Counted from the stretch's first letter, positions 13,501-25,052 are shown. The stretch is DNA of 64,000 bases from Lolium rigidum (GCF_022539505.1 NC_061514.1:333915090-333979089), one strand, 5' to 3'. Numbers and translations are program-made. The notes: generated by a model from the letters alone, not told the origin.

Positions 13501-14355
13501 AATTTTAGTTGAATTTAGGATAAAAGAAAAGGCTTAAATAATAAAGGTTAAACAATTAAATTTTTATTTTAAATAAAAATTTCATGTTATATTTTTATTA
13601 GATATATTTTATTTTTGTGAGAATTTTGATATGTCATTGTATTTATCTTAGTTTAAATGAATTTTATACAATTTATCAAAGTTTCTGATATTTTCTGAAA
13701 TTTTAAGTAAACAGGAAATACCTCTTGTACCCTGTCTAACTCTCCTCATAGTCACAGACACATGGGACCAAGGACCACGTTAGCTGCCAAGTGGCCTTGA
13801 CCAAAGTCAATATCATTGACTAGACTCGGGGCTCACCCCACCGGTGATTAGTTGGGGACGGTGGCGTCAATACATGATTCACACGACTCCGTGGCTAGGT
13901 TATTGTGATGCGCAACAACAGTACGAGCAGAATGAGCGGAAGAACGGACCAAATGGTCACCGGACTTCGCTCCGGTGACCGTTACTGCGGCGGCGCAACT
14001 CCGATCATTCACCAAAAAGTGCTAGGATGATCTATAGATTAAAATAAGGGGTTCTAAAGGTGCGCAGGCTCACCCTGGTGACGAGGATATGCTCGTTGAG
14101 GCCGCGGGAACTCAGAGGCCAGCACACTGTCACGGATTCCGGCGATGGCTGGCGGAAGAAACTGATAAATTTCTCTCAATTGAGAGCGCCCCTTCTCGAT
14201 TCCTTCCTCCAGGCGGATCATCAAGTCGCGGCGGAGCTCGTAGGCGACTTAATGTACCTTGGGGTGGCCTCAAACGCCGGCGAGGCACGGTCGGCAACGA
14301 CGACAAGCATCGGCGATGGACGGCCAGGATACAATGGATGTGTGAGCTAAGGTTT
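10565..14355 (-). mobile_element. Gypsy 5' LTR, copy 1
   Basis: It starts at the LTR border TGTGGTGACCC next to the primer-binding site. Its first 1.5 kb (10565-12085) is repeated, clearly recognisable, at 14356-15865. Examples are the segments around 11046-11120, 11150-11345, 11580-11720 and 11720-12075. The middle (12.1-13.7 kb) is very AT-rich and the end (13.75-14.35 kb) is GC-richer, resembling a leader region. The expected outer border (TGTAATATCC in element sense) is not seen; instead a second LTR copy begins at 14356. Open frames in this block are LTR sequence without protein similarity. Confidence 0.65.
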
Positions 14356-16681
14356 TGTGGTGACCCTGCATACCACTGCATGTTGTAGTATGCCAGTCGC
14401 TGATATAACATTCACGAAGTACCAATCCGCAAATATTACATCCCTCAGAGTAGTACAAAAGAACATAGCAGGTCCATAACTCATTCATTTATTATTACAA
14501 GCAACATGTACATATTATCTCGGAGCTCCTCTTGGGTCCTAAGAGGGATACTCCTGGGTTCGAGGCGAACCCAACTTAACTTACAATATAAAAGTCTTAC
14601 TAGGTTATACATTTATTCTCCTCGAGCAATTAAGTACTAAGAGTTCGTACTGCTCGGGTACTACTACTACTTGGTTGGTCTAAGCTCGCTCTCCTTCGGA
14701 ACCCTCCCCGGTTCCGTAGACAATAAGGTAGTCTACACCTTCAACACCTCCAGAGAGGTCTGGTTCTTCATAGCCGATGACTTTGGCTCCTTCAGGGTCG
14801 TTGTTGTCCTCCTCCAATCGATTCAGACAATCTAAGCAGGGGATTTAAGAGTGGTATGAGTACGAGCGTACTCAACAAGTTCATTATAGAAAAGAGGTGT
14901 TTAATGCACTAGCTACGATATTAGACCAGAAAGTCTAATACCAATGCAGGTTTTGATAAACATTTCTTCAAGAGGTTGCGTTTATTCCAAAGAACTATGT
15001 CCGTCAGCCTTCACCGGTTTACTAGAACTTCATGGAGTTCCTTTCCGGCAGCGTTCGCAGTTCCAAATCCCGGAACAGGGAGTGACAGGTCACGATTCAT
15101 TACACTCTGCAGAGGTGTGTTGCTTTACCCATAAGAGATCTTAACCTTGGTGCCAACCGGGCAGCTTTCCCGTCCACACTTCCTTTGATGTGAGGCCCGG
15201 TATAAGGTCATAGCCAATTATATTCCTCCGCTACCTCGCACACCCACCCTTCGTTGCATACCCCGACCCTGGGTCCTCGCCGGTCCTCTTTCACCAATTA
15301 AGGATGGACCCCGATCGCGACAACAGTTCTGGGCTCTACCATAAACTCCTTCGCCGGTAGCTGCAACCCATCATAGACCGCATTACCGTGGGGAATTAGA
15401 ATGGGATCCCCACCCTCCGGTTGTTCTCGCAAGATACAACTGCTACGGTAAGCGCATCCGTTGATGTACAAGAGGTGGAAATACGATTGACTATTCCGTC
15501 CCACTCCAGATCTTATGGTTAACACGGGTATTACGGCACAAGAATCACTGGACGACATTTGTTGTTTAATCCTAGATGGATATAAACCCTTGCAATGGAA
15601 CCTCCACCATATCAACACAATCCATGGTTCCATTGCCCACCACTTAGTCATATTCATAGTTATGAAAATAGTGGTTTTGCTTTTTATGCAATAGTGATAA
15701 ACATAGTACTTTGCAAGTAATTTGGTAAAAATACTCAAATGACATGAGCAAGCGATGAACTTGCCTGAACACTGCAAAGTGTTGTAGTTGGATGGTGTGG
15801 ACTGACCCTTGTCCTCTGTTGCTGAAAATAGCATCATTGTCCGATAAGGGCAATGGTTAAAGAAGCAATTATGCATGATTCAGCTTTTAGGGTTGTTCCC
15901 CCCTTCCGGTGTTTTTATTATTTCATGTGAGAGGTTAATACTAAGAATGATTTAGGGATACTCTTTTTCGGGTAAAATACAACCTTGAAATGTTGTCAAG
16001 GTGTTTTTAAAATCCAAAAGCATTTATGGACTTATTTTCATTATTGAAAATATAAGGTGTGATTTAAATGCTTATTTAAATCATCAAATTTGGACTTAAT
16101 CTTGTTTGTCTTAAAAAATTCCATTTCGTATTTTTTTATGATAGAGAATTTTACCCTGAGTAGTTTTCATATTTTTAATTATTTTTTTAGACCTATTTAT
16201 CATTTTCTATGCATTTTCAAAGTTTCTGTTTTATTTGGAATTGTGAAAAGTCAAAATTGCCCCTGGGTCCACCTGTCAGGGTGGCCCAGTGGTTAACCCT
16301 AACCCGAGCCGCACGTTGGGCTCGGTCGGACGCACCAGTCCCCTTCCTCTTCTCTCTCTCGCGAACCCTAGCCTCCTCGCTCTCGCGACGCCGTGGTCGC
16401 CTGCGCCTCCGCCGAATTACTCCAGCCAACTCCGGTCATGGCCGACGGTGAGATGTGGCGCATCTGAACCGCCGTTCGACGGTGCTTCAGATCCACCGCG
16501 TCGATCTGTGTTTCGCCGCCTCCTCGTCTCGCCCCCATCGCCTCTGCTCGCCTGCCGTGGTGTTCCGCGGCGATTTCGTTGCCGCCGACGCTCCTGGCGC
16601 CGTGGCGCGGCCGTGTGCCTCGCAGTGGTTGCGCTGGCGTTGCGATGAGGTGGTGCCTGGCTTGGCTTGGCCTGGCGCCGC
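14356..16681 (-). mobile_element. Gypsy LTR of the same family, copy 2
   Basis: It begins with the same TGTGGTGACCC border as copy 1 and follows it for about 1.5 kb with many substitutions and small indels. It then diverges and ends in a GC-rich, leader-like block (16260-16680). No primer-binding site stands left of the border, so this is not the 5' LTR of an element extending left; it may be a solo, truncated or nested LTR. The 192-codon minus-strand frame at 15298-15876 lies in the LTR and is not a gene. Its right end is cut by the TGATACG border at 16682. Confidence 0.6.
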
Positions 16682-16964
16682 TGATACGTCTCAAACGTAT
16701 CTATAATTTCTTATGTTCCATGCTACTTTTATGATCATACTCACATGTTTTATACACACTTTATGTCATTACTATTCATTTTCCGGCACTAACCTATTGA
16801 CGAGATGCCGAAGAGCCAGTTGCTATTTTCTGCTGTTTTTGGTTTCAGAAATCCTACAAAGGAAATATTCTCGGAATTGGACGAAATCAACGCCCAGGGT
16901 CTTATTTTTCCACGGAGCTTCCAGAAGACCGAAGGGGATACGAAGTGGGGAGACGAGGCGCCGC
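16682..16964 (+). mobile_element. Athila-like LTR, truncated by the gap
   Basis: Begins TGATACGTCTCAAACGTATC, the palindromic LTR start shared by grass Athila-group elements (compare TGATACGTCC, read on the minus strand at 36167). It continues with the usual AT-rich then GC-rich LTR texture until the N run. Only the first 283 bp are present. The element is on the plus strand, opposite to the Athila element at 34768 onward. Confidence 0.75.
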
Positions 16965-17064
16965 NNNNNNNNNNNNNNNNNNNNNNNNNNNNNNNNNNNN
17001 NNNNNNNNNNNNNNNNNNNNNNNNNNNNNNNNNNNNNNNNNNNNNNNNNNNNNNNNNNNNNNNN
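16965..17064. other. Assembly gap (100 N)
   Basis: Exactly 100 consecutive N, the conventional length for a scaffold join of unknown size. What lies left and right of it need not be as close as drawn. The LTR at 16682 and the far promoter of the annexin are both truncated here. Confidence 0.97.
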
Positions 17065-17476
17065 GAAACGCCAGATCATGGATAGATTCTCTCCGGTGTT
17101 GCAAACGAGTTATTGAAGGAAGTTTCACATGATAGCTTAGGGCATAAGAAAGTTCCATCGCTGAGATCTAAGAAGTGGTGACAAACAGAAGCCCATACCG
17201 CCGCTGAAGAACAACACTAGTTTACCGGTGGAGGAGAACGCTTTATGATCTGTGTACTGAAGCATGTTCTTTTTCTAAGACCATCTGTCACAAGTGCTGA
17301 AGAACATCACTAGTTTACCGGTGTAGGGGTCTAGGAGAATGCTTTATGATCTGTGTACTAAGCACTATGCCACAAGTTCATTTTCTAAGACCATCTGCCC
17401 CAAGTTGCTTCAGTGCGTCTGCGTCACCAACTCACCCATATGTAATCACTCGGTAATTTGGTCGTGATCCTCGCCA
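17065..17476 (+). promoter_or_regulatory. Annexin upstream region
   Basis: About 410 bp between the gap and the TATA box. No transposon signature was seen. It contains an imperfect tandem duplication (17203-17407, described separately). The region is the visible proximal promoter of the annexin gene; any distal promoter is lost in the gap. Confidence 0.5.
17203..17407. repeat. Tandem duplication in the annexin promoter
   Basis: Two units of about 93 and 112 bp (17203-17295 and 17296-17407) share CACTAGTTTACCGGTG, CTTTATGATCTGTGTACT and TTTCTAAGACCATCTG. The second unit has small insertions. It lies 70-330 bp upstream of the TATA box, so any transcription-factor sites it holds are doubled. 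Confidence 0.8.
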
Positions 17477-17483
17477 TATATAG
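17477..17483 (+). promoter_or_regulatory. TATA box of the annexin gene
   Basis: TATATAG lies 58 bp upstream of the start codon, at a distance that fits a short 5' leader (about 25-30 bases). No competing TATA-like sequence was seen closer to the gene. Confidence 0.6.
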
Positions 17484-17534
17484 CATCCTGTGTAGCCGTT
17501 GCTGCGACGGGCCGCTCATTCTCCGATCATCATC

Positions 17535-18925
17535 ATGTCCACCATCATCATACCGAGCCCCGTGCCGTCGCCCGCCGACGACGCCGAGAGCATCAGGAAG
17601 GCGCTCCAAGGCAATGCTCCTGCTTGGCTGGTCGCCGGGCTTCCAGTTTCTTGTTGCCGCGCGCATTGCAGCAGCTGAGTCTGACTCTGACATGGTGATC
17701 TTCTTGGCGCAGGATGGCGGGCGGACAAGGAGGCCCTGGTCCGGATACTGGCTCAACGGACGGCGGCGCAGCGGTCGGGGATACGCCGCGCCTACGCCTT
17801 CCTCTTCCGGGAGCCCATGCTCAACTCCTTCCGGCAGAGGCTCTCCCGCCAGTACTGCCCCGTCTCCCTCGACTTCTGGGTACGCGCGTGTGCTCGCATA
17901 TGTATGTTTCAGCCGTGCTGCTGCCCCGAGGTTGACTGAAGGTTCTGCTTCGGTTTCTCAGAAGGCGATCATCCTGTGGACGATGGACCCGGCGGAGCGG
18001 GACGCGAACCTGGTGCACGGCGCGCTGAAGCGGAGGGAGGGCGACTTCGTCTCCGTGCTGGTCGAGGTCGCCTGCGCCTCCACACCCGACCACCTCGTCG
18101 CCGTCAGGCGCGCCTACTGCTCCCTCTTCGGCTGCTCCGTCGAGGAGGACCTCGCGTCTTCCTCCGCGTTCGAGCAGCCTCTGAAGAAGGTAAGGCTCCG
18201 TTCGGGCGGGATGCAGGAATCTCGCGTCTTCGCAAACAAAGACTGGAAGCTTATGCTAGTTTTTGTTTGCTGTGTGTTTGTGGTGCAGATGCTGGTGAGC
18301 CTGGTGAGCTCCTACCGCTACAGCGGGGTGCGCGTCAACGAGGAGGTGGCGAAGCTGGAGGCGGCTCAGCTGTCGGAGGCCATGAGGAAGAAAGAGCCGC
18401 ACCGCGACGAGGTGATACGGATCGTGAGCACCCGGAGCAAGGCCCAGCTCGGGGCGACGCTCCAGCGGTACAGAGACGAACATGACGGGACAGACTTCGT
18501 CGAGGTACAGTGATCGAGATGGATAATATCCATGAACGAGACGAGTGTGATGAAAACATGAAACAAGAAATCATTACCTTTGCGTCTTCTTTCAGGACAT
18601 CGACAGCCACTGCAGCAGCCAGTTCGCCAAGACGCTGAAGATCGCAGTCTGGTGCCTGACGTCGCCTGAGAAGCACTTCGCGGAGGTGATCAGGGAGTCG
18701 ATAGCGGGGCTGGGCACGTACGAGGACATGCTGACCAGGGCGATCGTGTCGCGGGCGGAGATCGACATGAGGCAGATCAAGGCGGAGTACACGGTGAGGT
18801 TCAAGACCACCGTCACGCGCGACGTCGTCGACGACACCTCCTTCGGCTACAGGGACTTGCTGCTGGCGCTGGTCGGCTGCGAGGAAGAGGGTGCAGAAAC
18901 CATGCGACGATGCATTCCATGCTGA
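17535..18925 (+). CDS. Annexin, five exons (annexin D3-like)
   Basis: Exons: 17535-17610, 17713-17879, 17962-18189, 18289-18504 and 18596-18925, giving 338 residues (plant annexins are usually about 315-320). Annexins are cytosolic proteins that bind acidic membrane phospholipids in a Ca2+-dependent way. The N-terminus MSTIIIPSPVPSPADDAES and the segments ILWTMDPAERDAN, VLVEVACASTPDHLVAVRRAY, IRIVSTRSKAQL and WCLTSPEKHFAEVI are annexin repeat signatures. Repeat 4 has an intact type II calcium site: GLGT at 267-270 and the acidic D309, 38 residues further on. Repeat 1 has GWRADK instead of GWGTDE, so its calcium site is lost. Residue 40, a histidine in many plant annexins, is Gln. Intron 1 has a GC donor (AAG|GCAATG); the other introns are GT-AG. 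The C-terminus is extended and ends CIPC. Family assignment is firm; the subtype is by resemblance to rice annexins. Confidence 0.93.
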
Positions 18926-19097
18926 TTACGTGTGATGTGAACAGCAGATTCGAAGACTGGTCACAGAATTGCGCCTCTGGATTCCGTTGGCTGCTATTGT
19001 TCAGAATTGGTTTTATTTGTGGTGTTGGGTAAAAAACTTCCTCTGCTTTTTGTACCGTGGCTGGAATTTGGGATTTGTAAGCTGAAATCTGTAAGTC

Positions 19098-19103
19098 AAT
19101 AAA
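19098..19103 (+). terminator. Polyadenylation signal of the annexin gene
   Basis: AATAAA stands 173 bases after the stop codon, within a T-rich stretch, as expected for a plant 3' UTR. Cleavage would follow roughly 15-30 bases downstream. Confidence 0.6.
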
Positions 19104-19568
19104 ATTTAGATTTGCTAAGTATCTGTCGACTGGTTTCTTTTTGGCAGTCAGTCAAATCTTTGTCCGTCCATGCCTGTGCAGAGATACGTGATGTCTGGCG
19201 AGTCGAGAGGCGCCGTGTTTTCCATGTCCAGTTTCTTGATACCGTTTTATTTTCCACTTCCCGATTTTCCCCGGCCGTTCGGATTGCCTTTTCTCCTGGT
19301 GGAGAGACAGGGAAGTGGTGAGCGGCGAAATCGCCATTACCGGGAGGAGAGTTTGCCCTAAGCCGAGTTTGTTGGTGGTGGAGGGCGGTGTAGAGGAGCG
19401 ACAAGGAAGGTGTTGAATTGGTAGATCTGGTGCCTTGTATGCTCCCCTAGGTCGTCTCTCAGACGAGTGGATTTTTTCAGGTGCGAATCCCCTTTTCCAT
19501 AACGGTTCAAATGTGTGCCTTGTTTGGGATACAATCTTTGCTGTTTGTAGATCTCTTCATGTAGTTTG
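19104..19568. other. Intergenic spacer between annexin and copia
   Basis: No gene or repeat signature was recognised. The short open frames on both strands have no protein similarity that I can see. The copia insertion site (candidate 5-bp target GTTTG at 19564-19568) marks its right edge. Confidence 0.5.
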
Positions 19569-19817
19569 TGTTAGCAGATATCGAGAGATAATTAAGCGAG
19601 AGAGACAGTGATTGAAATTCAGTCCTATTTTCATTGATGATTGGGCACTTATATATAGGAGGAACAGACATCTCCAAACGAGGCGCCGGTTCGGAAAGAG
19701 GTTCCTGGAGGCAACGCTCTAGGAACGACATGTCGGTTCCACATCGTGAAGATTTCCCATATGTGGTTACAAGCAAAGATTTAACTAATTAATTACATGA
19801 TTAATTAAATCCTAACA
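19569..19817 (-). mobile_element. 3' LTR of a copia element
   Basis: A 249-bp LTR whose minus-strand sequence begins TGTTAGGATTTAATTAATC at 19817 and ends CTAACA at 19569, so the ends TGTTAG/CTAACA are inverted. Directly upstream in element sense is the polypurine tract AGGGGGAG (19818-19826). The 5' LTR is not in the window. Confidence 0.8.
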
Positions 19818-21179
19818 CTCCCCCTAATCTATACTTGTCCTTGCAAGTGTTCATCATCTTGAAATAGTCTCCTCCAAAATCCCAATGGAAAAAATGTGAG
19901 GAGTCCTCCAAAAACCATGTGGGAAAAATGAGAAATAGTATAAAATATGTTGTTAAAATTCCTTCAAACCCAGTGGAAAAATAAGGAGAAAATGATACAA
20001 CATATAATTGGTATTGCCTCCTTGTTAACTCAATATGAGAAACCCTTGTAAAAGGGTAAACACATAGAGTTTAGAGAACAATATATGTCGTGTATATACT
20101 TTCCTAAATTCCCAGGTGGGGAAAGGGATAGTATGACATACGATCTTATGTTGATATTACCTCATTAAAAATCTTAATGAGAACCTGGAAAGTAACTCAT
20201 TAAGGGAAAAAAAAGAGTATAATATGATACTTTGAACAGGAACAATTCAGGAAGATACTCCCCATGATTCTTGCAAATCTCGAAGTCATCGCATACCAAT
20301 TCCATGAATATATTTCTGGAATGTTGAAGTTGGTAGAGATTTCGTGAATAGATCAGCGAGGTTATTGCATGATTTGACTTGCAAGATGTTTATTTGCCCA
20401 CCCTTTTGTAGTTCATGGGGATAAAACAATTTAGGGGCAATATGCTAGTGATATTGCTTTTGATGTATCATGTTTGCATTTGTGCAACACAAGCCGCATT
20501 ATCTTCATACATAATGGTAGGTGATTCGATAGAACCAATTCCACATGACTGTTGTATGTGGTTTATCATCCTGCGAAGCCACACGCATTCACGTGATGCC
20601 TCATATAATGCAATTATTTCAGAGTGATTGGTAGACGTTGCAACCAGTCTATTTCGAAGACTTCCATGATATAGCAGTTCCACCATGTAGGAACACAAAG
20701 CAGGTATGTGATCCACCATTATGGGGATCTGATAAATAGCCAGCATTTGTGTATCCAATCATATTGGTGTCCAAATTTCTATGAAACTTATAGAATAGGC
20801 CAAGATCCTTTGTGCCTTGGAGATATCGAAAGACATTCTTTACTCCCGACCAATGACGTTTGGTGGGAGCTGCGATGTGTCTAGCAAGTAGATTTACTGC
20901 AAATGCGAGGTCAAATCTCGTACATTTTGCTAGATACATAAGCGCTCCAATGGCACCGAGATATGGAACCTCGGGTACCAACATCTCTTCCCCATCATCC
21001 CTTAGCCCGAACGGATCTTTCTCTACGTCTAGAGAACGAACCACCATGGGAGATTTAGATGGATAGGATTTGTCCATATTGAATTTCTCCAATATTTTCT
21101 AGATATAGGCAGCTTGGTGTACCATTATTCCCGAGGGAAGGTACTCGAGTTGGAGCCCCAAGCAAAATTTGGTTTGACC
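19818..21179 (-). pseudogene. copia pol, C-terminal half (RT end and RNase H)
   Basis: The minus strand encodes, from right to left, the end of the reverse transcriptase (LEYLPSGIMVHQAAYI, then MEKFNMDKSYPSKSPMVV, YLGAIGALMYLAKCTRFDLAFAV) and RNase H (AGYLSDPHNGGSHTCFVFL, GGTAISWKSSK, TNHSEIIALYEASRECVWL). A stop replaces a codon after QAAYI, and the first RNase H aspartate (usually YADAGY) reads YTNAGY, so it is dead. Non-coding sequence at 19830-20300 lies between RNase H and the 3' LTR. The frame continues at 34309 across the CACTA insertion. Confidence 0.88.
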
Positions 21180-21229
21180 CACTAGTGGAGAAGAGGCCTT
21201 TGGTCCCAAGCAAATGACCCACTGCTGAA

Positions 21230-21430
21230 CCAAACCGGGTCCAATGCCCCCATTGGACCCGGTTCGTTTCTGCCCAGGACGACCCCCACCCTCTGGAGCC
21301 TGTCCTGTAGCGGCCTTTGGACCCGGTTTGTCATACAAACCGGGTCCAAAGGGTCCACCCGCAGGGCGCGGCAGGCCGTGTCAGCCTGGGGAACCCTTTA
21401 GTCCCGGTTTGTATGACAAACCGGGTCCAA
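21230..21430. repeat. CACTA left subterminal palindromes
   Basis: Repeated, partly palindromic words (TTGGACCCGGTTTGT facing ACAAACCGGGTCCAA) occur at 21235-21265, 21317-21350 and 21400-21432. In CACTA elements such arrays near each end bind the transposase. Confidence 0.75.
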
Positions 21431-21740
21431 AGGCCCCCCTCTGGCTATATAACCTTGCCCCTGCCCAAGTGTGAGCCACACTTAGCCATTTTTTCACTAT
21501 CTTCACAAAAGGGGTGTATTGCTTTCCTCTCTTCTTCACATGCACAAGAGGTGTTCGATGAAATGCTTAAGAGGATTTGCCACTTGAGTTTACACAAATC
21601 AAGCCACACTTAACTTGTTTTTTTCTTCTTCATCGAGGTTAACAACTTTATCCTTTTCATCTGTAATTGATAAAATGCATGTGTATATATACATCGTGAT
21701 GTTCCGTAATGGTTTTGATCGGCTTAATTATATCATGCGG

Positions 21741-24700
21741 ATGAATCGGCAATGGATGTACATTGACCGACGGTTTGACGAGTTCACCGCGGGCCTGGAT
21801 AATTTTATGGCCGTGGCGAAGGCAAACAAACATGGTGGCTTCATGTATTGTCCATGTGTGGACTGCAAGAATATCGTAAATTACGCTCACTCGAGTCTCA
21901 TTCACGGCCCACCTTCGCGATCCAGTTTCATGCCCAGCTACTATTGTTGGACCAAGCACGGAGAAAGAGGGGTTATGATGGAAGACAATGAAGAAGAGGA
22001 AGAGGATGATGACGGTTATCCCAATTTCCCGAATACGATGATACCGCAGAAGGCAATGAAGACAATGAAGTAGAAGATCAAGAGGCACCGGATGAGCCTC
22101 GTCGATGATGATCTTGGCCGGGCCATTGCTGATGCAAGGAGAGAATGTGAAACTGAAAAGGAAAGGTTGGCCTTCGACAAGATGATAGAAGATCACAACA
22201 AATTGTTATACCCAACTTGCGAAGATGGCCATAAAAAGCTAGGGCAAAGACACCGGAATTGTTGCAATGGAAGGCGAAGAACGGTGTCACCGACTCAGGA
22301 TTTGGAAAGTTGCCGACAATAATTAAGAGGAAGCTTCCAAGGGGTAACGAATTGCCCGCCGATACGTACGAAGCGAAGAAGATTGTCTCGCCCTCTAGGA
22401 TTAGATGTGCAAAAGATATATGCATGCATTAATGACTCGCATCCTCTACCGCGGTGAGTACGAGAATTTGGATGCATGTCCGGTGTGCACCGCATTGCGG
22501 TATAAGATCGGACGAGATGACCCTGGTGATGTTGAGGGCGAGCGCCCCAAGAAGAGGGTTCCCGCCAAGGTTATGTGGTATGCTCCTATAATACCACGGC
22601 TGAAACGCTTGTTCAGGAATAAAGAGCACGCTAGGTTGTTGCGATGGCACAAAGAAGACCGTAAGAAAGACGTGATGTTGAGGCACCTCGCCGATGGATC
22701 CCAATGGAGAAAAATCGATAGAGAGTTCCCAAACTTTGCACAGGATGCAAGGAACTTAAGGTTTGGTCTAAGTACGGATGGCATGAATCCTTTTGGAGAG
22801 CAGAGCTGCAGACCATAGCACCTGGCTCGTGACTCTTTGTATATATAACCTTCCTCCTTGGTTGTGCATGAAGCGGAAGTTCATTATGATGCCGGTGCTC
22901 ATACAAGGCCCGAAGCAACCCGGGAACGACATTGATGTGTACTCGAAGCCATTAGTCGAAGAACTTCTACAGCTGTGGTCCCTAGCAGGTGTACGTGTGT
23001 GGGACGAGCACAAGCAGGAGGAATTTGACCTAAGAGCGATGCTTTTCGTAACCATCAATGACTGGCCCGCTCTTGGTAACATTTCAGGACAGTCAAACAA
23101 GGGATACAATGCATGCACACACTCGTTTACATGAGCTCGAAGGTGATTATTTGGAAAAAGGTCGAAGGTCGTGTACTCGGGGCATCGTCGATTTCTTAGG
23201 ATTACCCATCCCGTAAGAAAGAAAGGAAAGCATTACGACGGTGAGGCTGATCACCGGAGGAAGCCTCCCCATCGTGATGGTGTTGATATATTTGGTATGG
23301 TCAAGGATCTAGATGTAATATTTGGAAAGGGTCCCGGCGGACGGTCCGTTCCGAATGACGCCGCCGGACACGCGCCCATGTGGAAGAAGAAATCTATTTT
23401 TTGGGAGCTAGAATATTGGAAAGTCTTAGAAGTCCGCTCTTCAATCGATGTGATGCACGTGACGAAGAATCTTTGCGTGAACCTCGCTAGGCTTTCCGGG
23501 CGTGTACGGAAGACAAAAGATACACCGTAAGCACGGGAGGACCAAAGCAACGTTGGAAAGACCCCAAAAATCTGCATGAGAGAGTTAAAGGACGTCATTT
23601 ATCCAGCTACGCTCTTACAAAAGCAGAGAAGGAAATATTTTTTGAATGTCTTAGCAGTATCAAGGTCCCGTCTGGCTTCTCCTCCAATATAAAGGGAATA
23701 ATAAATATGGAGAAGAAAACATTCCGTAACCCGAAGTCTCATGACTCGTCACGTGATAATGACACAGCTTGCTTCCGATTGCATTGAGGGGGCTTCTACC
23801 GGAAAATGTTCGACCGCCCATTGTGAAGCTATGTGCATTCCTCAATGCAATTTCTCGAAGGTAATAAACCCAGAAATTCTACCGAGGTTGCAGAATGATG
23901 TGGTCCAATGTCTCGTTAGTTTTGAGCCGGTGTTCCCACCATCCTTCTTCAATATTATGACACATCTCCTCGTTCACCCGGTCGATGAGATTTCCATTCT
24001 CGGTCCCGTGTTTCTACACAATATGTTCCCCTTCGAGAGGTTCATGGGAGTCTTGAAGAAATATGTTCATAACCGTGCTAGGCCAGAAGGAAGCATCTCC
24101 AAGGGCTATGGAACAGAGGAGGTCATTGAATTCCGTGTTGACTTTATTCCTGACCTTAAGCCGATTGGTGTTCCTGAATCGCGGCATGAAGGGAGACTAA
24201 GTGGAAAAGGCACGCTAGGAAGGAAATCAATGATATGTAGGGACGGGATTTCTTTGACTCAAGCACACTACACAGGTCTACAAAGTTACACCATGGTGGC
24301 TCCGTATATCGGTGACCACAAGAACTTTCTACGCTCCCGTAACCCGGGCAGTCGAACGATTGGATTAGACGTGAACACATGTCGACTTTCGGCGGTTGGT
24401 TGCAAAAACATCTCCTCGAATAACAAAGATATTGAAGATCAGCTCGTACTTGCCGGCCCGTACACCATCTTCGACCGTAGTGACTTTCCAAGGGTACGAG
24501 ATAAATGGGAATACATTTTACACGATCGCCCAAGATAAAAAGAGCACCAACCAAAACAAAGGTGTCCGCTTTGATGCAATAATGAATGAAGGCCCAAATG
24601 ACACATATTATGGTTACATAGAGGATATCCGGGAACTTGAGTATGGACCTTCTTTTAAGGTCCCTTTGTTTAGGTGCAAATGGGTCAACAAAACAGAGGC

Positions 24701-25052
24701 GGGGTTCGTGTAGACAAGTTGTATGGAATGACAACAGTGGATCTCAACAATCTTGGGTATAGAGACGAACCATTCGTCCTAGCCAAGGATGTGGCCCAGG
24801 TTTCTATGTGAAGGATATGTCTAGCAAACCAAGAAAAAGGAAACATAAGGAAACAAATACATCAAACGATGAGCCAAAGCGCCACATAGTTCTTTCTGGA
24901 AAAAGAAACATCGTGGGAGTGGAGGACAAGACAGACATGTCGAAGATTATAATAAGTTTGATGAAATTCCACCCTTCGTAGTGAACATTGATCCAAGCAT
25001 CAAGTTAAATGATGAAGATGCTCCATGGTTAAGGCCGAAGAAGATTAAATGA
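21741..25052 (+). pseudogene. TNP2-type CACTA transposase, frameshifted
   Basis: Domains appear in the usual order but in changing frames. The transposase-associated domain (MNRQWMYIDRRFDEFTAGLD... with CPCVDCKN, 21741-22073) comes first. The TNP2 core follows: NLDACPVCTALRYK, FGLSTDGMNPF at 22405-22818, YNLPPWLCMKRKFIMM at 22793-23134, and APMWKKKSIFWELEYWKVLE, SIDVMHVTKNLCVNL at 23171-23530. The DUF4218 region is at 23741-24538 (HNMFPFERFMGVLKKYVHN) and the DUF4216 region at 24396-24713. The end reads SIKLNDEDAPWLRPKKIK and a stop at 25052. TNP2 is the cut-and-paste transposase of CACTA elements. At least five frame breaks make this copy inactive. Confidence 0.9.

Noticed and set aside
15298..15876. 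192-codon minus-strand frame
   Set aside because: It lies in an LTR copy whose counterpart at 11.5-12.06 kb breaks the frame; no protein similarity.
17458..18513. 351-codon plus-strand open frame over the annexin
   Set aside because: It runs through introns 1-3 and is in the wrong frame for exon 2. The spliced model gives the continuous annexin sequence.
21615..21740. Upstream start of the TNP2 frame
   Set aside because: The 42 codons before MNRQWMYIDRRF have no similarity to the transposase-associated domain; the later Met is the likely start.
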